A DNA stretch of 9,087 nt from Planctomycetota bacterium (GCA_012519365.1 JAAYQH010000356.1:1-9087), one strand, 5' to 3'. Shown: positions 1-7,071, counted from the stretch's first letter. The notes: a model not told the origin generated them from the letters alone. Program-made: numbers and translations.

Positions 1-55
1 AGAATAAAAAATGTTACATCCCCTCTCAAAACGTTGGCCGTCACCCGAAACATCA

Positions 56-82
56 AAAAGACGCCCTCGTTCGAGGCTTTTC
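56..82 (+). terminator. possible weak intrinsic terminator
   Basis: CCTC (65-68) and GAGG (73-76) can pair around the loop GTTC. An A-run at 55-59 lies before the stem and TTTT (78-81) after it. The outer AAAAG/CTTTT pairing needs an asymmetric four-base bulge (61-64), so the structure is imperfect. It could end transcription of a gene to the left of the window, or of a minus-strand transcript because both flanks are A/T runs. It is a visual call without an energy calculation. Confidence 0.3.
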
Positions 83-147
83 AATCGCTGCTTTTGATTT
101 TTATCGTATCCTTTATTATCGTATTATTTATATAGGCCTGTATCGCC

Positions 148-181
148 AAAAAGTGGACTCAAAAAAAGAAAAAGTAGACTC
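148..181. repeat. 13-bp direct repeat pair, IS21-end-like
   Basis: AAAAAGTGGACTC at 148-160 and AAAAAGTAGACTC at 169-181 differ at one base and are spaced 21 bp start to start, about two helical turns. A TG dinucleotide at 139-140 precedes them by a few bases. Ends of IS21-family elements commonly start with TG and carry multiple short repeats of this kind, thought to be transposase-binding sites. No transposase gene or opposite end is visible in the window, so this would be a relic or solo end. Alternatively it is a binding site for a regulator. Confidence 0.35.
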
Positions 182-268
182 TGTATTTAGGGTGGTGCGT
201 TTATGGTTCCTAAAAACTTGACGACCCCCATTCAGAATATACACTGGTAAAGACTTATTATAACATAA

Positions 269-287
269 CTTGCCGCCTGTAGGCAAG
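269..287. other. small hairpin in intergenic region
   Basis: CTTGCC (269-274) is complementary to GGCAAG (282-287) around a seven-base loop. An alternative GCC/GGC pairing exists inside it. No T-run follows on either strand, so it does not look like a terminator. Its role is unknown. Confidence 0.3.
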
Positions 288-429
288 CGTAAAACGGGTC
301 TTTCGCCGAGTCCCTTGGGGGGTCTCTCGCGAGCGGGGTGGCTTGGGCGGACAGCGCGGGGCAGGGACGCCGTTGGTTTTGTGCTATTTAATACCTGATT
401 TGTCTTTAGTTGGATATTGTTTTGGCTTC

Positions 430-457
430 TTTACTTTTGCGTACGTTTGTATATAAT
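430..457 (+). promoter_or_regulatory. sigma70-like promoter of the six-gene cluster
   Basis: A perfect -10 box TATAAT lies at 452-457. A partial -35 box TTTACT (430-435, four of six matches to TTGACA) sits 16 bp upstream, in an AT-rich stretch. Transcription would start near 464, giving a 5' leader of about 45 nt before the ATG at 509. It is the best promoter candidate in front of the plus-strand genes. All later junctions are overlaps or gaps of at most 24 nt, so it plausibly drives the whole cluster to 7067. Confidence 0.55.
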
Positions 458-508
458 CGACGGCATTAATGGTGGACGAAAAGTCAATTTGGATTTGGAT
501 GGAACCCA

Positions 509-817
509 ATGACTAATTCTGGCATATTGCGTCTTTTATATGACTATTTTCCAATGGCAGTCAATACGGGCCAAAGCCTGGTCTTTGTCAGCGAAGACTG
601 GAAAGTAGAGTTATGGGAACATCGCAACACAACATTTGCCATCAGCAAGCAGACCAAGCCGACGATTCGGGTGAAAATCTTCAAAAAAACGCTGAAGGGG
701 GATTTTGTGGCGGGTCATTATCAGGATTTTCAGCTGGATTCGCTCAACGAACTGGCCCTTCAAATTGAACGCTATATTCAGTTTGCAGTGGGTCAAAATA
801 TTCGTGAAAATGTCTAA
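509..817 (+). CDS. unrecognised 102-aa protein
   Basis: I do not recognise this protein. It is 102 aa, with no signal peptide or clear membrane segment, so it is probably cytoplasmic. Its look is mixed alpha/beta: aromatic and hydrophobic strands in the first half (LVFVSEDWKVELWEH), a basic centre (IRVKIFKKTLKG) and a C-terminal helix-like segment (LNELALQIERYIQFAV). The ATG at 509 is the only usable start, because no other start codon lies between it and the in-frame stop at 467. A weak GGATGGA (497-503) lies five bases upstream. The stop overlaps the start of the DUF167 gene by 8 nt, which suggests coupled translation and supports it being a real gene. It follows the promoter at 430-457 directly. 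Confidence 0.6.
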   Translation: MTNSGILRLLYDYFPMAVNTGQSLVFVSEDWKVELWEHRNTTFAISKQTKPTIRVKIFKKTLKGDFVAGHYQDFQLDSLNELALQIERYIQFAVGQNIRENV

Positions 818-1133
818 GAGAGCCGACAAGACCGCCGATACAAGCGAGGTATCGCCTGTGCCTTTTGCCCGTTTTACGGTGAAGGTCGTCCCGGGCAGCA
901 GTCGGACGCAGTGTTGCGGGGTACATGACGGGATGATGCGGATTCGTCTGGCGGCTCCGCCGGAAAAAGGCAAGGCCAACAAGGCGCTGATAGCCTATCT
1001 GGCCGGTCTGTTGTCTGTCAAAAAGAACGCGGTCAGGATTCTATCGGGCCAGGCCGCGCCGATTAAACAGATTGTAGTTGAGGGTTTGGATGACGCAACA
1101 GTTACAGCGTGTTTGGACCGTGCGACGTCCTGA
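810..1133 (+). CDS. DUF167 (YggU/UPF0235) family protein
   Basis: This is a 107-aa protein of the DUF167/YggU family, small alpha/beta proteins of unknown biochemical role found in bacteria, archaea and eukaryotes. The family signature is clear: FTVKVVPGSSR (residues 22-32), RIRLAAPPEKGKANKALI (44-61), then a LAxLLSVKK segment and VRILSGQAAPIKQIVVEG (75-92). The usual SR before the last conserved lysine is replaced by AP. The frame is open upstream to 705, but the ATG at 810 gives the normal family length and overlaps the previous stop; a GTG at 804 would add two residues. The first 17 residues are polar and less conserved. The 3' end overlaps the next gene by 44 nt. It is likely cytoplasmic. 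Confidence 0.85.
   Translation: MSKRADKTADTSEVSPVPFARFTVKVVPGSSRTQCCGVHDGMMRIRLAAPPEKGKANKALIAYLAGLLSVKKNAVRILSGQAAPIKQIVVEGLDDATVTACLDRATS
1080..1084 (+). promoter_or_regulatory. ribosome binding site fixing the start at 1090
   Basis: GAGGG at 1080-1084 stands five bases before the ATG at 1090. The frame also contains a TTG at 1078, but that codon overlaps this Shine-Dalgarno sequence, so ATG 1090 is preferred. The site lies inside the DUF167 coding sequence. Confidence 0.65.
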
Positions 1134-2832
1134 GCGAATTCGCCGCCCGTGCGGACGGGTGTTTGTTGTACTGGCGTTTCTGCTTGTGGGGATGGCGGCT
1201 GTGGAGGGGACGCTGGCCAACCAAAACAAACGCGGCCTGCGGGTCGTGAGCATTGAGGGGGTGCTGCGGCTTCAGGAGGAGGATATTGACCTGGGCACGG
1301 CGGCTTTAATTTTGTCACGGGACTGGGGGACGCCGCAAACGCTGCACTCCTACCGCCGCAAGATTGACGACATCGCCGAGACCCTTCAAGCCAAAATCAA
1401 AGAAAAACATCTGCCGACTACTCATCGGGCATTGCCGATTATCAACGCGTATTTGTTCGAGGAACTGGGGTTTCAAACTGTTCAGACCGCCGATGATCCG
1501 GAGGATTTGTTTTTGCACACCGTGCTGGATCGGCGGCGGGGGTATTGTTTGAGTTTGTCCATTTTATATTTGTCTATCGCCGAGCGGCTGGGGCTGCCGA
1601 TGTACGGGGTGGTGGTGCCGGGGCATTTTTTTGTGCGGTACGACGACGGGGAATACCGCTGCAATATCGAAACCACCTCGCAGGGGGCCGTTCTTGAGGA
1701 TGCGTATTATCTGGACAAATTCAAACCGCCCACTCGCCCTGGCACGGTGTATATGAAGAATCTGACGCGACGGCAGACGCTGGGCTGCTTTTTCAACAAT
1801 CTGGGCAACAGTTACAGCTCCATCCAGCGGCAGGATGCGGCGTTTTCGGCGCTTCAGCGGGCGGTTCAGCTTGTGCCACAGTTGGGCGAGGCGCACACCA
1901 ACCTCGGCAATATCTTTTTGTATCGCCAAGCGCATCGACAGGCCATCGCCTGCTATGAACAGGCGCTGGCTTTGCTGGGTCAGGATGTGATTACGTTCAA
2001 TAATATGGGCACGGCTTGGCTTCAACTGCACGACTATCAAAGGGCCGAGTCGTGTCTGATGGCTGCTCTGAGCATCGAGCCGGATTATACCGAAGCCTAT
2101 CGCAATCTGGCGCTGGTGTATTTGTCGCAGAAGAAGACAGACCAGGCCGTTGAGCAGCTCAGCACCGCCCTTGCCCTCAAGCCGAATGAGGCGCAAAGTT
2201 ATCTTTTGCTGGGACAAGTGTATCTGCAGGCCGGGGCGCTGTCGGCGGCACAGGATCAGTTTGAAGCAGCGCTGGTGCTGGCGCCGGATTTAATCGAGGC
2301 CCGGCTCGGCTTAGGCTCGATTTCCCTTGCCCTTCAGCAAGCCGAACAGGCGCGAATGACGTTTCAAACGGCGTTGGCCTGGTCGCCGAATTCGGCTCAG
2401 GCCTATTTCGGGCTAGCTCAGGCTTATCACCTGCTTGGGGCGTTTGATTCGGAAATTTGGGCTTATGAACAGGCACTGCGGCTCGATCCCTTTATGACCG
2501 GTGCGATGCAGAATCTGGGCAACGCGTGGATGGCGCAGGAACACTATGCCGCGGCGGCTGAGCTCTATCAGCAGGCCCTGGCCATTGACCCGACAAATGC
2601 TTCGCTGTATTACAATCTCGGCGTGGCCATGGCGCGGCAAACCCGGCACGAGGAGGCGATCGCAGCATTTCTGGCGGCCATTGAGCGCGAACCGAGCAAT
2701 GGGGCGGCCTACAATGGGCTGGCTATTTCTTATTACCATCTGAACAATTATGAGCTGGCGTATCAGTACGCACACAAAGCCCAGGCCCTTGGCGTCGAGG
2801 TGCAGCAAGTGCTGCTGCAAAAACAACGGTAA
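1090..2832 (+). CDS. exported transglutaminase-like protein with ten TPRs
   Basis: A 580-aa protein. A basic N-terminus is followed by a hydrophobic segment at about 24-38 and a possible signal peptidase site after TLA (43), so it is probably exported or anchored with its body in the periplasm. Residues ~50-225 resemble the SirB1/transglutaminase-like core: RRGYCLSLSILYLSIAERLG, then YGVVVPGHFFVRYDDG and NIETT. Cys153 and His179 fit the catalytic Cys-His pair; Glu194 lies where the third residue would be expected. From residue 234 to about 575 there are ten consecutive 34-residue TPRs with typical LGxxxxxxxxxxxAxxxxxxAlxxxP spacing, forming a protein-binding superhelix. Known transglutaminase-like folds include proteases, amidases and crosslinkers; the reaction here cannot be read from sequence. 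The gene overlaps DUF167 by 44 nt and precedes the AsmA-like gene by 21 nt. Confidence 0.82.
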   Translation: MTQQLQRVWTVRRPERIRRPCGRVFVVLAFLLVGMAAVEGTLANQNKRGLRVVSIEGVLRLQEEDIDLGTAALILSRDWGTPQTLHSYRRKIDDIAETLQAKIKEKHLPTTHRALPIINAYLFEELGFQTVQTADDPEDLFLHTVLDRRRGYCLSLSILYLSIAERLGLPMYGVVVPGHFFVRYDDGEYRCNIETTSQGAVLEDAYYLDKFKPPTRPGTVYMKNLTRRQTLGCFFNNLGNSYSSIQRQDAAFSALQRAVQLVPQLGEAHTNLGNIFLYRQAHRQAIACYEQALALLGQDVITFNNMGTAWLQLHDYQRAESCLMAALSIEPDYTEAYRNLALVYLSQKKTDQAVEQLSTALALKPNEAQSYLLLGQVYLQAGALSAAQDQFEAALVLAPDLIEARLGLGSISLALQQAEQARMTFQTALAWSPNSAQAYFGLAQAYHLLGAFDSEIWAYEQALRLDPFMTGAMQNLGNAWMAQEHYAAAAELYQQALAIDPTNASLYYNLGVAMARQTRHEEAIAAFLAAIEREPSNGAAYNGLAISYYHLNNYELAYQYAHKAQALGVEVQQVLLQKQR

Positions 2833-2842
2833 ACGGATTTTC

Positions 2843-2847
2843 AGGAG
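2843..2847 (+). promoter_or_regulatory. strong ribosome binding site of the AsmA-like gene
   Basis: AGGAG at 2843-2847 lies six bases before the ATG at 2854, the best Shine-Dalgarno sequence in the plus-strand cluster. Together with the 21-nt gap it gives this gene independent ribosome loading on a shared transcript. Confidence 0.7.
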
Positions 2848-2853
2848 AAAGCT

Positions 2854-3705
2854 ATGAAACGTGCAAAAAAATGGATCGGTGCTCTTGCGGCGGCTGTCGT
2901 TGTGTTGGTGGTGCTGGTCGTGGTGCTGGTCGGTCTGTTCGGCAATCACGCTGTCAAAGCCGGCATCGAAAAGGCCGGCCGCTATGCGTTGAAAGTGGGT
3001 GTGCATCTGGACAGCGCGGCCTTGTCGCTGTTCGGCGGGACATTGACGCTGGACAGCCTTGTGATCGATAATCCCGAAGGCTATCAACATCCGACCCTGC
3101 TGACGCTCGAACAGGGCTTTGTGGCGGTCGATACGGGCAGCCTGCTCAGCGACACGGTGGAAATTGAAAAAATCCAACTGGACAACATCACCCTGACCCT
3201 TGAACAAAAAGGTCTGACCAGCAACCTTCAGGAAGTGCTGAACAACTTGCCTGTCTCTGATGCGCCGTCGGAGCCGGACCAGAAACCGGGTAAAAATCTC
3301 AAAATCAAAGAACTGCACATCAATGGCGTGCGGGTTAACGCCAAATTGCTGCCCCTGCCCGGTCGGGCCGATACGGTCAGCCTTCGGCTTTCTCCCATTA
3401 CGCTGAGGGACATCGGTACCGATGAGCCGATCGACACGGTCCAATTGACCGGGGTGGTGCTGGCGGCAATTGCGGGGGGTATCGTGGAGCAAGGCAAGGA
3501 TATGCTTCCGACCGATATGCTTAACACGCTTGGACAAAGCGCAGCGCGGATCGGTCAGGAGTTACTTCAGGAAGGTCTGAACATCGGCACGAAACTTTTA
3601 GAAGGGACCGGCACCCTTGGCAAGGACATCCTCGACAGCGCCGGCGATATCGGCAAAGACGCCGGGGAAGCGATTCGCGGGATATTCCAACGGAAAGAGG
3701 ACTAA
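2854..3705 (+). CDS. short AsmA-like membrane-anchored protein
   Basis: A 283-aa protein with a basic start, one strong membrane segment (about 7-29, valine/leucine-rich) and a soluble body expected in the periplasm. Residues ~32-205 match the N-terminal style of AsmA-family proteins: VKAGIEKAGRYALKVGV, a LFGGTLTLDSLVIDNPEGY strand-turn pattern, then KIQLDNITLTLEQKG and KELHINGVRVNAK beta strands, with a Pro/Asp-rich linker near 134-147. Larger AsmA relatives (TamB, YhdP, YdbH) carry phospholipids between membranes; this one is far shorter, so it is a reduced relative at most. The tail (233-276) consists of four 11-residue repeats of the form (I/L)GxxxL, such as IGQELLQEGLN and LGKDILDSAGD, resembling amphipathic lipid-binding helices. 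Neighbours on both sides encode exported proteins. Confidence 0.7.
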   Translation: MKRAKKWIGALAAAVVVLVVLVVVLVGLFGNHAVKAGIEKAGRYALKVGVHLDSAALSLFGGTLTLDSLVIDNPEGYQHPTLLTLEQGFVAVDTGSLLSDTVEIEKIQLDNITLTLEQKGLTSNLQEVLNNLPVSDAPSEPDQKPGKNLKIKELHINGVRVNAKLLPLPGRADTVSLRLSPITLRDIGTDEPIDTVQLTGVVLAAIAGGIVEQGKDMLPTDMLNTLGQSAARIGQELLQEGLNIGTKLLEGTGTLGKDILDSAGDIGKDAGEAIRGIFQRKED

Positions 3706-3719
3706 TCGCACACAACGAC

Positions 3720-3724
3720 AAGGA
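3720..3724 (+). promoter_or_regulatory. ribosome binding site favouring the third ATG
   Basis: AAGGA at 3720-3724 precedes three consecutive in-frame ATG codons (3724, 3727, 3730). It overlaps the first and lies too near the second. The spacing to the third is five bases, which makes 3730 the likely start. Confidence 0.6.
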
Positions 3725-3729
3725 TGATG

Positions 3730-6066
3730 ATGGGAAAAATCAAGCGTTTTATGACGGCGGTGGTGCTGGCGAGTCTGCCGCTTGCGGCGGCTCAAGAGGG
3801 CGTCGATTTGTCGCCCTATTACGGTTTTAGAGAGCTGGAAATCCTCAAGTCGGATTTTGGCATCCACAGCTTGGTCGTGTGTGATTTGACGGGCAATGGG
3901 CTGAATGATATTGCGGCGGTGAATAATCAGCGCAGCCGGATTGAGCTGTATATCCAAAAAGAAAACACCGAGCCATCGCCGCAGGTCAGCACTGAGCAGA
4001 TCAATGAACTGGTCGGATTCGGACGGTTCGAGCGGCAGGAACTGCTGCTGACGATTCAGCCGGATAATTTGGTCTGCGGGGATTTGAACGGCAGCGGACG
4101 ACCCGATCTTGCTGTCTATGCCGAAGCGTCGGGGCTGAATGTCTTTTACCAGGAGCCGCCCGATCCAAAGGGCAAGCTGCTTTGGCAAAGCCCGCGGCGG
4201 ATTGTGATTCGAGATGGCCTGCGGACGCGCGGAGCGCTGGCGTGCGGCGATATCAACGGCGACGGCAAGGCGGATGTGGTGCTGGCCGGCTCAACGTCGG
4301 TTTTTGTCCTTGTTCAGGAAGACGACGGCACGCTGTCCGATCCGCTGGAGTACCCGTCCCTTTCACAACTCTTCGAGGTGCGTCTGTGCGATTTTAACGG
4401 CGACGGACACAATGACCTTGTGATGGTTACCCACGATCGTCTGAGCCCGCTGCACGTTCGGTTTGGACAGGCCGACGGCACCCTGGGGCCGGTAATTCCT
4501 TTCAGGACCGAGGCGTTTACGGATTTTGAACTGCTCAGCGAGCCGCGAATGTTTCTTTCGGTTGAGCGGGTCAGCGGACGGCTTTCGGCCGCTCAGCTGA
4601 AGACCGCGGCCTCCGAGGACGATGAGGAAGATGCGTATGCGACACTGGTGTATCCGCTGGCCGACAGCGGGCAAAATACGGAACGCGATATGGTCACGGC
4701 CGACGTCAACGGCGACGGGCGGAAGGATATTGTAATCAGCCAGCCGGGCGATGCCAAAATCACGCTGTTTCTTAACAGCCCAACGGGCCTGTGCCGGCCG
4801 GAGGATTTTCCGGCGCTGTCTCGGGTGGTTTCGCTGGCGGCTGCGGATGTGGATGGCGACGGATGCGATGAGGTTGTGATGCTCAGCGTTCAGGAACGCA
4901 CCCTCGGCCTGAGCCGCTTTGAGAATGGGCGACTGTCGTTTCCGGCGCCGATTCGTGTCCCGCTGGAACCGGTTGCCATGACGCTGGGGGATATGGACGG
5001 CAAGAGCGGTGTTGAGTGCGTGTATGTGGGGCGAAGCACGGACGACGTTCGCTATCTGGGCCTCTGCAAGAGCAACGCCAACGGCGTGTTCAGCCCCCTC
5101 GGTGAGCCGTTCAAACTGGAGGATTTAAAGGCCAACCCGCAGGCAATGACCGCGGCTGATATCGATCAGGACGGTCTGATGGATGTGCTGATTTTTCGGA
5201 GCTACGAAGAGCCGCTGGTGATTCGCCAAATCGGAGCGCAGGCGTTTGAAGTGGTGCCGCGTCAGCAAAGCCAGTCCGGCCTAATCAAAGCCGCTGCGCG
5301 ACACACCCTGACCACCGCCGATATCAATCACGACGGGCAGGCGGAATTGCTGCTGAGTCAGCAAAACTTTGCCCGGGCACTACGGTTCGGAGAGGATGGC
5401 GTCTGGCGCATTCTGGACCAATACAACGCCGCGGGACGGAATGATGAAGTCGTTGCGGCGGTGCAGCACGATATCGACGATGACGGCACCCCTGAAATGA
5501 TTCTGCTGGACAGAAAGAATCAGCAGCTGCAGATTCTCAAGCCCGGCGAGGGCGGCGCTTATCGTCCGCATACGACCGTGCCGGTCGGGTCGTGGAATGT
5601 ATCAGGCCAGCTCAAACTGCTGTGTGAAGATCTCCTTGCGGTCGGAAGGCATCTGGTGTTGTTCGACGGCGAAAAATTTGCATTTGTGCTTCCCAGGAGG
5701 CACCTTTCCAGCGACATTGCCTTCGATTTGGAAAACGTGCTGTCGTGGGAAACACGCGTGCGAGACGGGCGCTATGCCCACCTTGCCGTCGGTGATGTCA
5801 ACTCGGACGGCCGCGACGATATAGTACTGGTCGAATCCCGCAAAAATTATCTGGACATTCTCACCTATGAACCGAGCGAAGCGATCATTCGGATTGTCCA
5901 GGGGACGCGATTTCAGGTGTTTGAGCAGAAAAGTTTCGGCCGGGAATCACCGATGGGAACGGCCGAGCCTCGCGAATTGGTTATCGCCGATGTCACGGCC
6001 GACGGCGCCGCTGATATCGTCGCGATCGTCCACGACCGTATTGTGATATATCCCCAGGATCTATGA
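3730..6066 (+). CDS. secreted FG-GAP/VCBS repeat propeller protein
   Basis: 778 aa from ATG 3730 (ATGs at 3724 and 3727 add two residues). A signal peptide is evident: KIKR, a hydrophobic core, and AAA-Q cleavage near residue 21. The body carries twelve calcium-loop motifs of the FG-GAP/VCBS type (DxNxDGxxDxx), beginning at residues 52, 118, 174, 221, 325, 373, 421, 477, 531, 581, 689 and 754; examples are DINGDGKADVV and DVNSDGRDDIV. Such repeats form beta-propeller blades that bind calcium and mediate adhesion or binding, with no enzymatic motif visible. Spacing is mostly 47-66 residues, but two gaps of 104 and 108 suggest two blades with lost loops. An acidic run (EDDEED) sits near residue 300. 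No C-terminal sorting signal or membrane anchor is seen. The stop overlaps the next start by 4 nt. Confidence 0.85.
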   Translation: MGKIKRFMTAVVLASLPLAAAQEGVDLSPYYGFRELEILKSDFGIHSLVVCDLTGNGLNDIAAVNNQRSRIELYIQKENTEPSPQVSTEQINELVGFGRFERQELLLTIQPDNLVCGDLNGSGRPDLAVYAEASGLNVFYQEPPDPKGKLLWQSPRRIVIRDGLRTRGALACGDINGDGKADVVLAGSTSVFVLVQEDDGTLSDPLEYPSLSQLFEVRLCDFNGDGHNDLVMVTHDRLSPLHVRFGQADGTLGPVIPFRTEAFTDFELLSEPRMFLSVERVSGRLSAAQLKTAASEDDEEDAYATLVYPLADSGQNTERDMVTADVNGDGRKDIVISQPGDAKITLFLNSPTGLCRPEDFPALSRVVSLAAADVDGDGCDEVVMLSVQERTLGLSRFENGRLSFPAPIRVPLEPVAMTLGDMDGKSGVECVYVGRSTDDVRYLGLCKSNANGVFSPLGEPFKLEDLKANPQAMTAADIDQDGLMDVLIFRSYEEPLVIRQIGAQAFEVVPRQQSQSGLIKAAARHTLTTADINHDGQAELLLSQQNFARALRFGEDGVWRILDQYNAAGRNDEVVAAVQHDIDDDGTPEMILLDRKNQQLQILKPGEGGAYRPHTTVPVGSWNVSGQLKLLCEDLLAVGRHLVLFDGEKFAFVLPRRHLSSDIAFDLENVLSWETRVRDGRYAHLAVGDVNSDGRDDIVLVESRKNYLDILTYEPSEAIIRIVQGTRFQVFEQKSFGRESPMGTAEPRELVIADVTADGAADIVAIVHDRIVIYPQDL

Positions 6067-7067
6067 TACTCTGCCCAGAACCGCGAAAAGGATTGATCCT
6101 GCATTCCGGCGCCATTGGCGATTGTGTGCTGACGCTACCGCTGGCGGCGTTTATCAAACAGACCTTCGGCCTGGATCAGATGCACTATATGGGACGGCTG
6201 GAGGCGGTAGGGTTTTATCCTCGCCGCAGCTGTATTGATCATGTTCGTCCGATTGAATCGGTCCCGCTGCATCGGCTGTTTACGCCGACCGATGCGTTTG
6301 CGCTTGACGATCCCGACCGCCTGATCAAGACGTTTGAGGGGTATGAGCAGATTGTCAGTTTTCTGGGCGCCGGCCATCCCCATTTTGAGCAAAATCTGCT
6401 GCTGACCGTCCATTGCAGCCACTCGGCGGAGGTAACGATGCTGCCTGCGGCTGCCCCAGAGGATTGCCGCGAACCGATCAGCCTGTTTTATATTCGCTGC
6501 TTTGCCGAGCAATTAAGGCTTGAGATGCCTGCGATCAATCTGGCGGTGCCGTGGCTCGTGCCGGATCCGCAGGATTACCTCGTCGGCCAGGCGCTGCTCG
6601 AAGAGGCTCGCCTGGTGCCCGACAGCGCCATCGCGATCATTCATCCCGGCAGCGGGGGTGTCCACAAATGCTGGCATCCGGAAAACTTTCTGGCCCTTGC
6701 TTATGCGCTGGCCGAATATGGACGAACGCCGGTTTTTCTGCTCGGTCCGGCAGAGCAGGAGCGGATGGGGCCGGAGATGATTGAAAAATTTCACCCTGCT
6801 GCGACGGTCCTGTCGGCGTTGACGCTGACGGAGGTCGTTCAGGTTCTGACCCAGGCGGATGTGTACATCGGCAACGACAGCGGCATCAGCCACATCGCCG
6901 GCGCGCTGGGTAAACAGACCGTCGTTCTGTTCGGACCGACCGATTCGACGGTGTACCGGCCGCTCGGTCCGGCCGTGACGGTCTTCCATGCCCGCGAGGA
7001 AGGCTTCAGGGGGGTCTGTTCAAGTGATGTCGCCGGGCTGCTTAACCGGATACATCTGCCGGGTTAG
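6063..7067 (+). CDS. glycosyltransferase family 9 (heptosyltransferase-like)
   Basis: A 334-aa protein, normal length for GT9/ADP-heptose:LPS heptosyltransferase-like enzymes, which add a sugar from a nucleotide donor to a glycan acceptor at the inner face of the cytoplasmic membrane. Family marks are LILHSGAIGDCVLTLPL (11-27, Asp20 matching the GD of the N-terminal catalytic motif), AIIHPGSGGVHKCWHPENF (191-209, Lys202 and Trp204), VYIGNDSGISHIAGALG (267-283, NDSG and His277) and VVLFGPTDSTVYRPLGP (287-303). The middle is divergent, so donor and acceptor cannot be read off; heptose itself is not established. The gene starts inside the stop of the propeller gene (ATGA), with AGGA at 6056-6059 just upstream. 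It ends the plus-strand cluster. Confidence 0.86.
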   Translation: MILCPEPRKGLILHSGAIGDCVLTLPLAAFIKQTFGLDQMHYMGRLEAVGFYPRRSCIDHVRPIESVPLHRLFTPTDAFALDDPDRLIKTFEGYEQIVSFLGAGHPHFEQNLLLTVHCSHSAEVTMLPAAAPEDCREPISLFYIRCFAEQLRLEMPAINLAVPWLVPDPQDYLVGQALLEEARLVPDSAIAIIHPGSGGVHKCWHPENFLALAYALAEYGRTPVFLLGPAEQERMGPEMIEKFHPAATVLSALTLTEVVQVLTQADVYIGNDSGISHIAGALGKQTVVLFGPTDSTVYRPLGPAVTVFHAREEGFRGVCSSDVAGLLNRIHLPG

Positions 7068-7071
7068 CGCT

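Larger units (their letters stand above)
1..429. other. AT-rich intergenic region without a recognisable gene
   Basis: I find no supportable coding region or structured RNA here. The left half is AT-rich and contains a 9-bp direct repeat TTATCGTAT at 101-109 and 116-124 (period 15). The stretch at about 300-370 is GC-rich and includes the palindrome CTCGCGAG at 326-333. A 6-bp stem hairpin lies at 269-287 and a transposon-end-like repeat pair at 148-181 (listed separately). A 15-codon open frame at 203-250 has an AGGGTGG seven bases upstream but is too short to claim. The end of an upstream gene might lie in the first 50 bases, but nothing identifies it. Confidence 0.6.

Noticed and set aside
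218..243. Possible promoter TTGACG ... TATACA
   Set aside because: The spacer is only 14 bp, too short for a normal sigma70 promoter, and no gene follows closely.
203..250. 15-codon open frame MVPKNLTTPIQNIHW with an AGGGTGG upstream
   Set aside because: Too short, no homology or neighbour to support it, and no convincing promoter in front.
705..809. Longer upstream start for the DUF167 gene at ATG 705
   Set aside because: It would overlap the 509 gene by over 100 nt and add a 35-residue extension absent from the usual family length.
1078..1089. TTG start at 1078 for the TPR protein
   Set aside because: The TTG overlaps the GAGGG ribosome binding site that is correctly spaced for ATG 1090.
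2413..3537. Open minus-strand frame of 374 codons across the TPR and AsmA-like genes
   Set aside because: It lies antisense to two well-supported genes, spans their boundary, and its His/Gln/Arg-rich translation matches no family; it is a by-product of codon bias.
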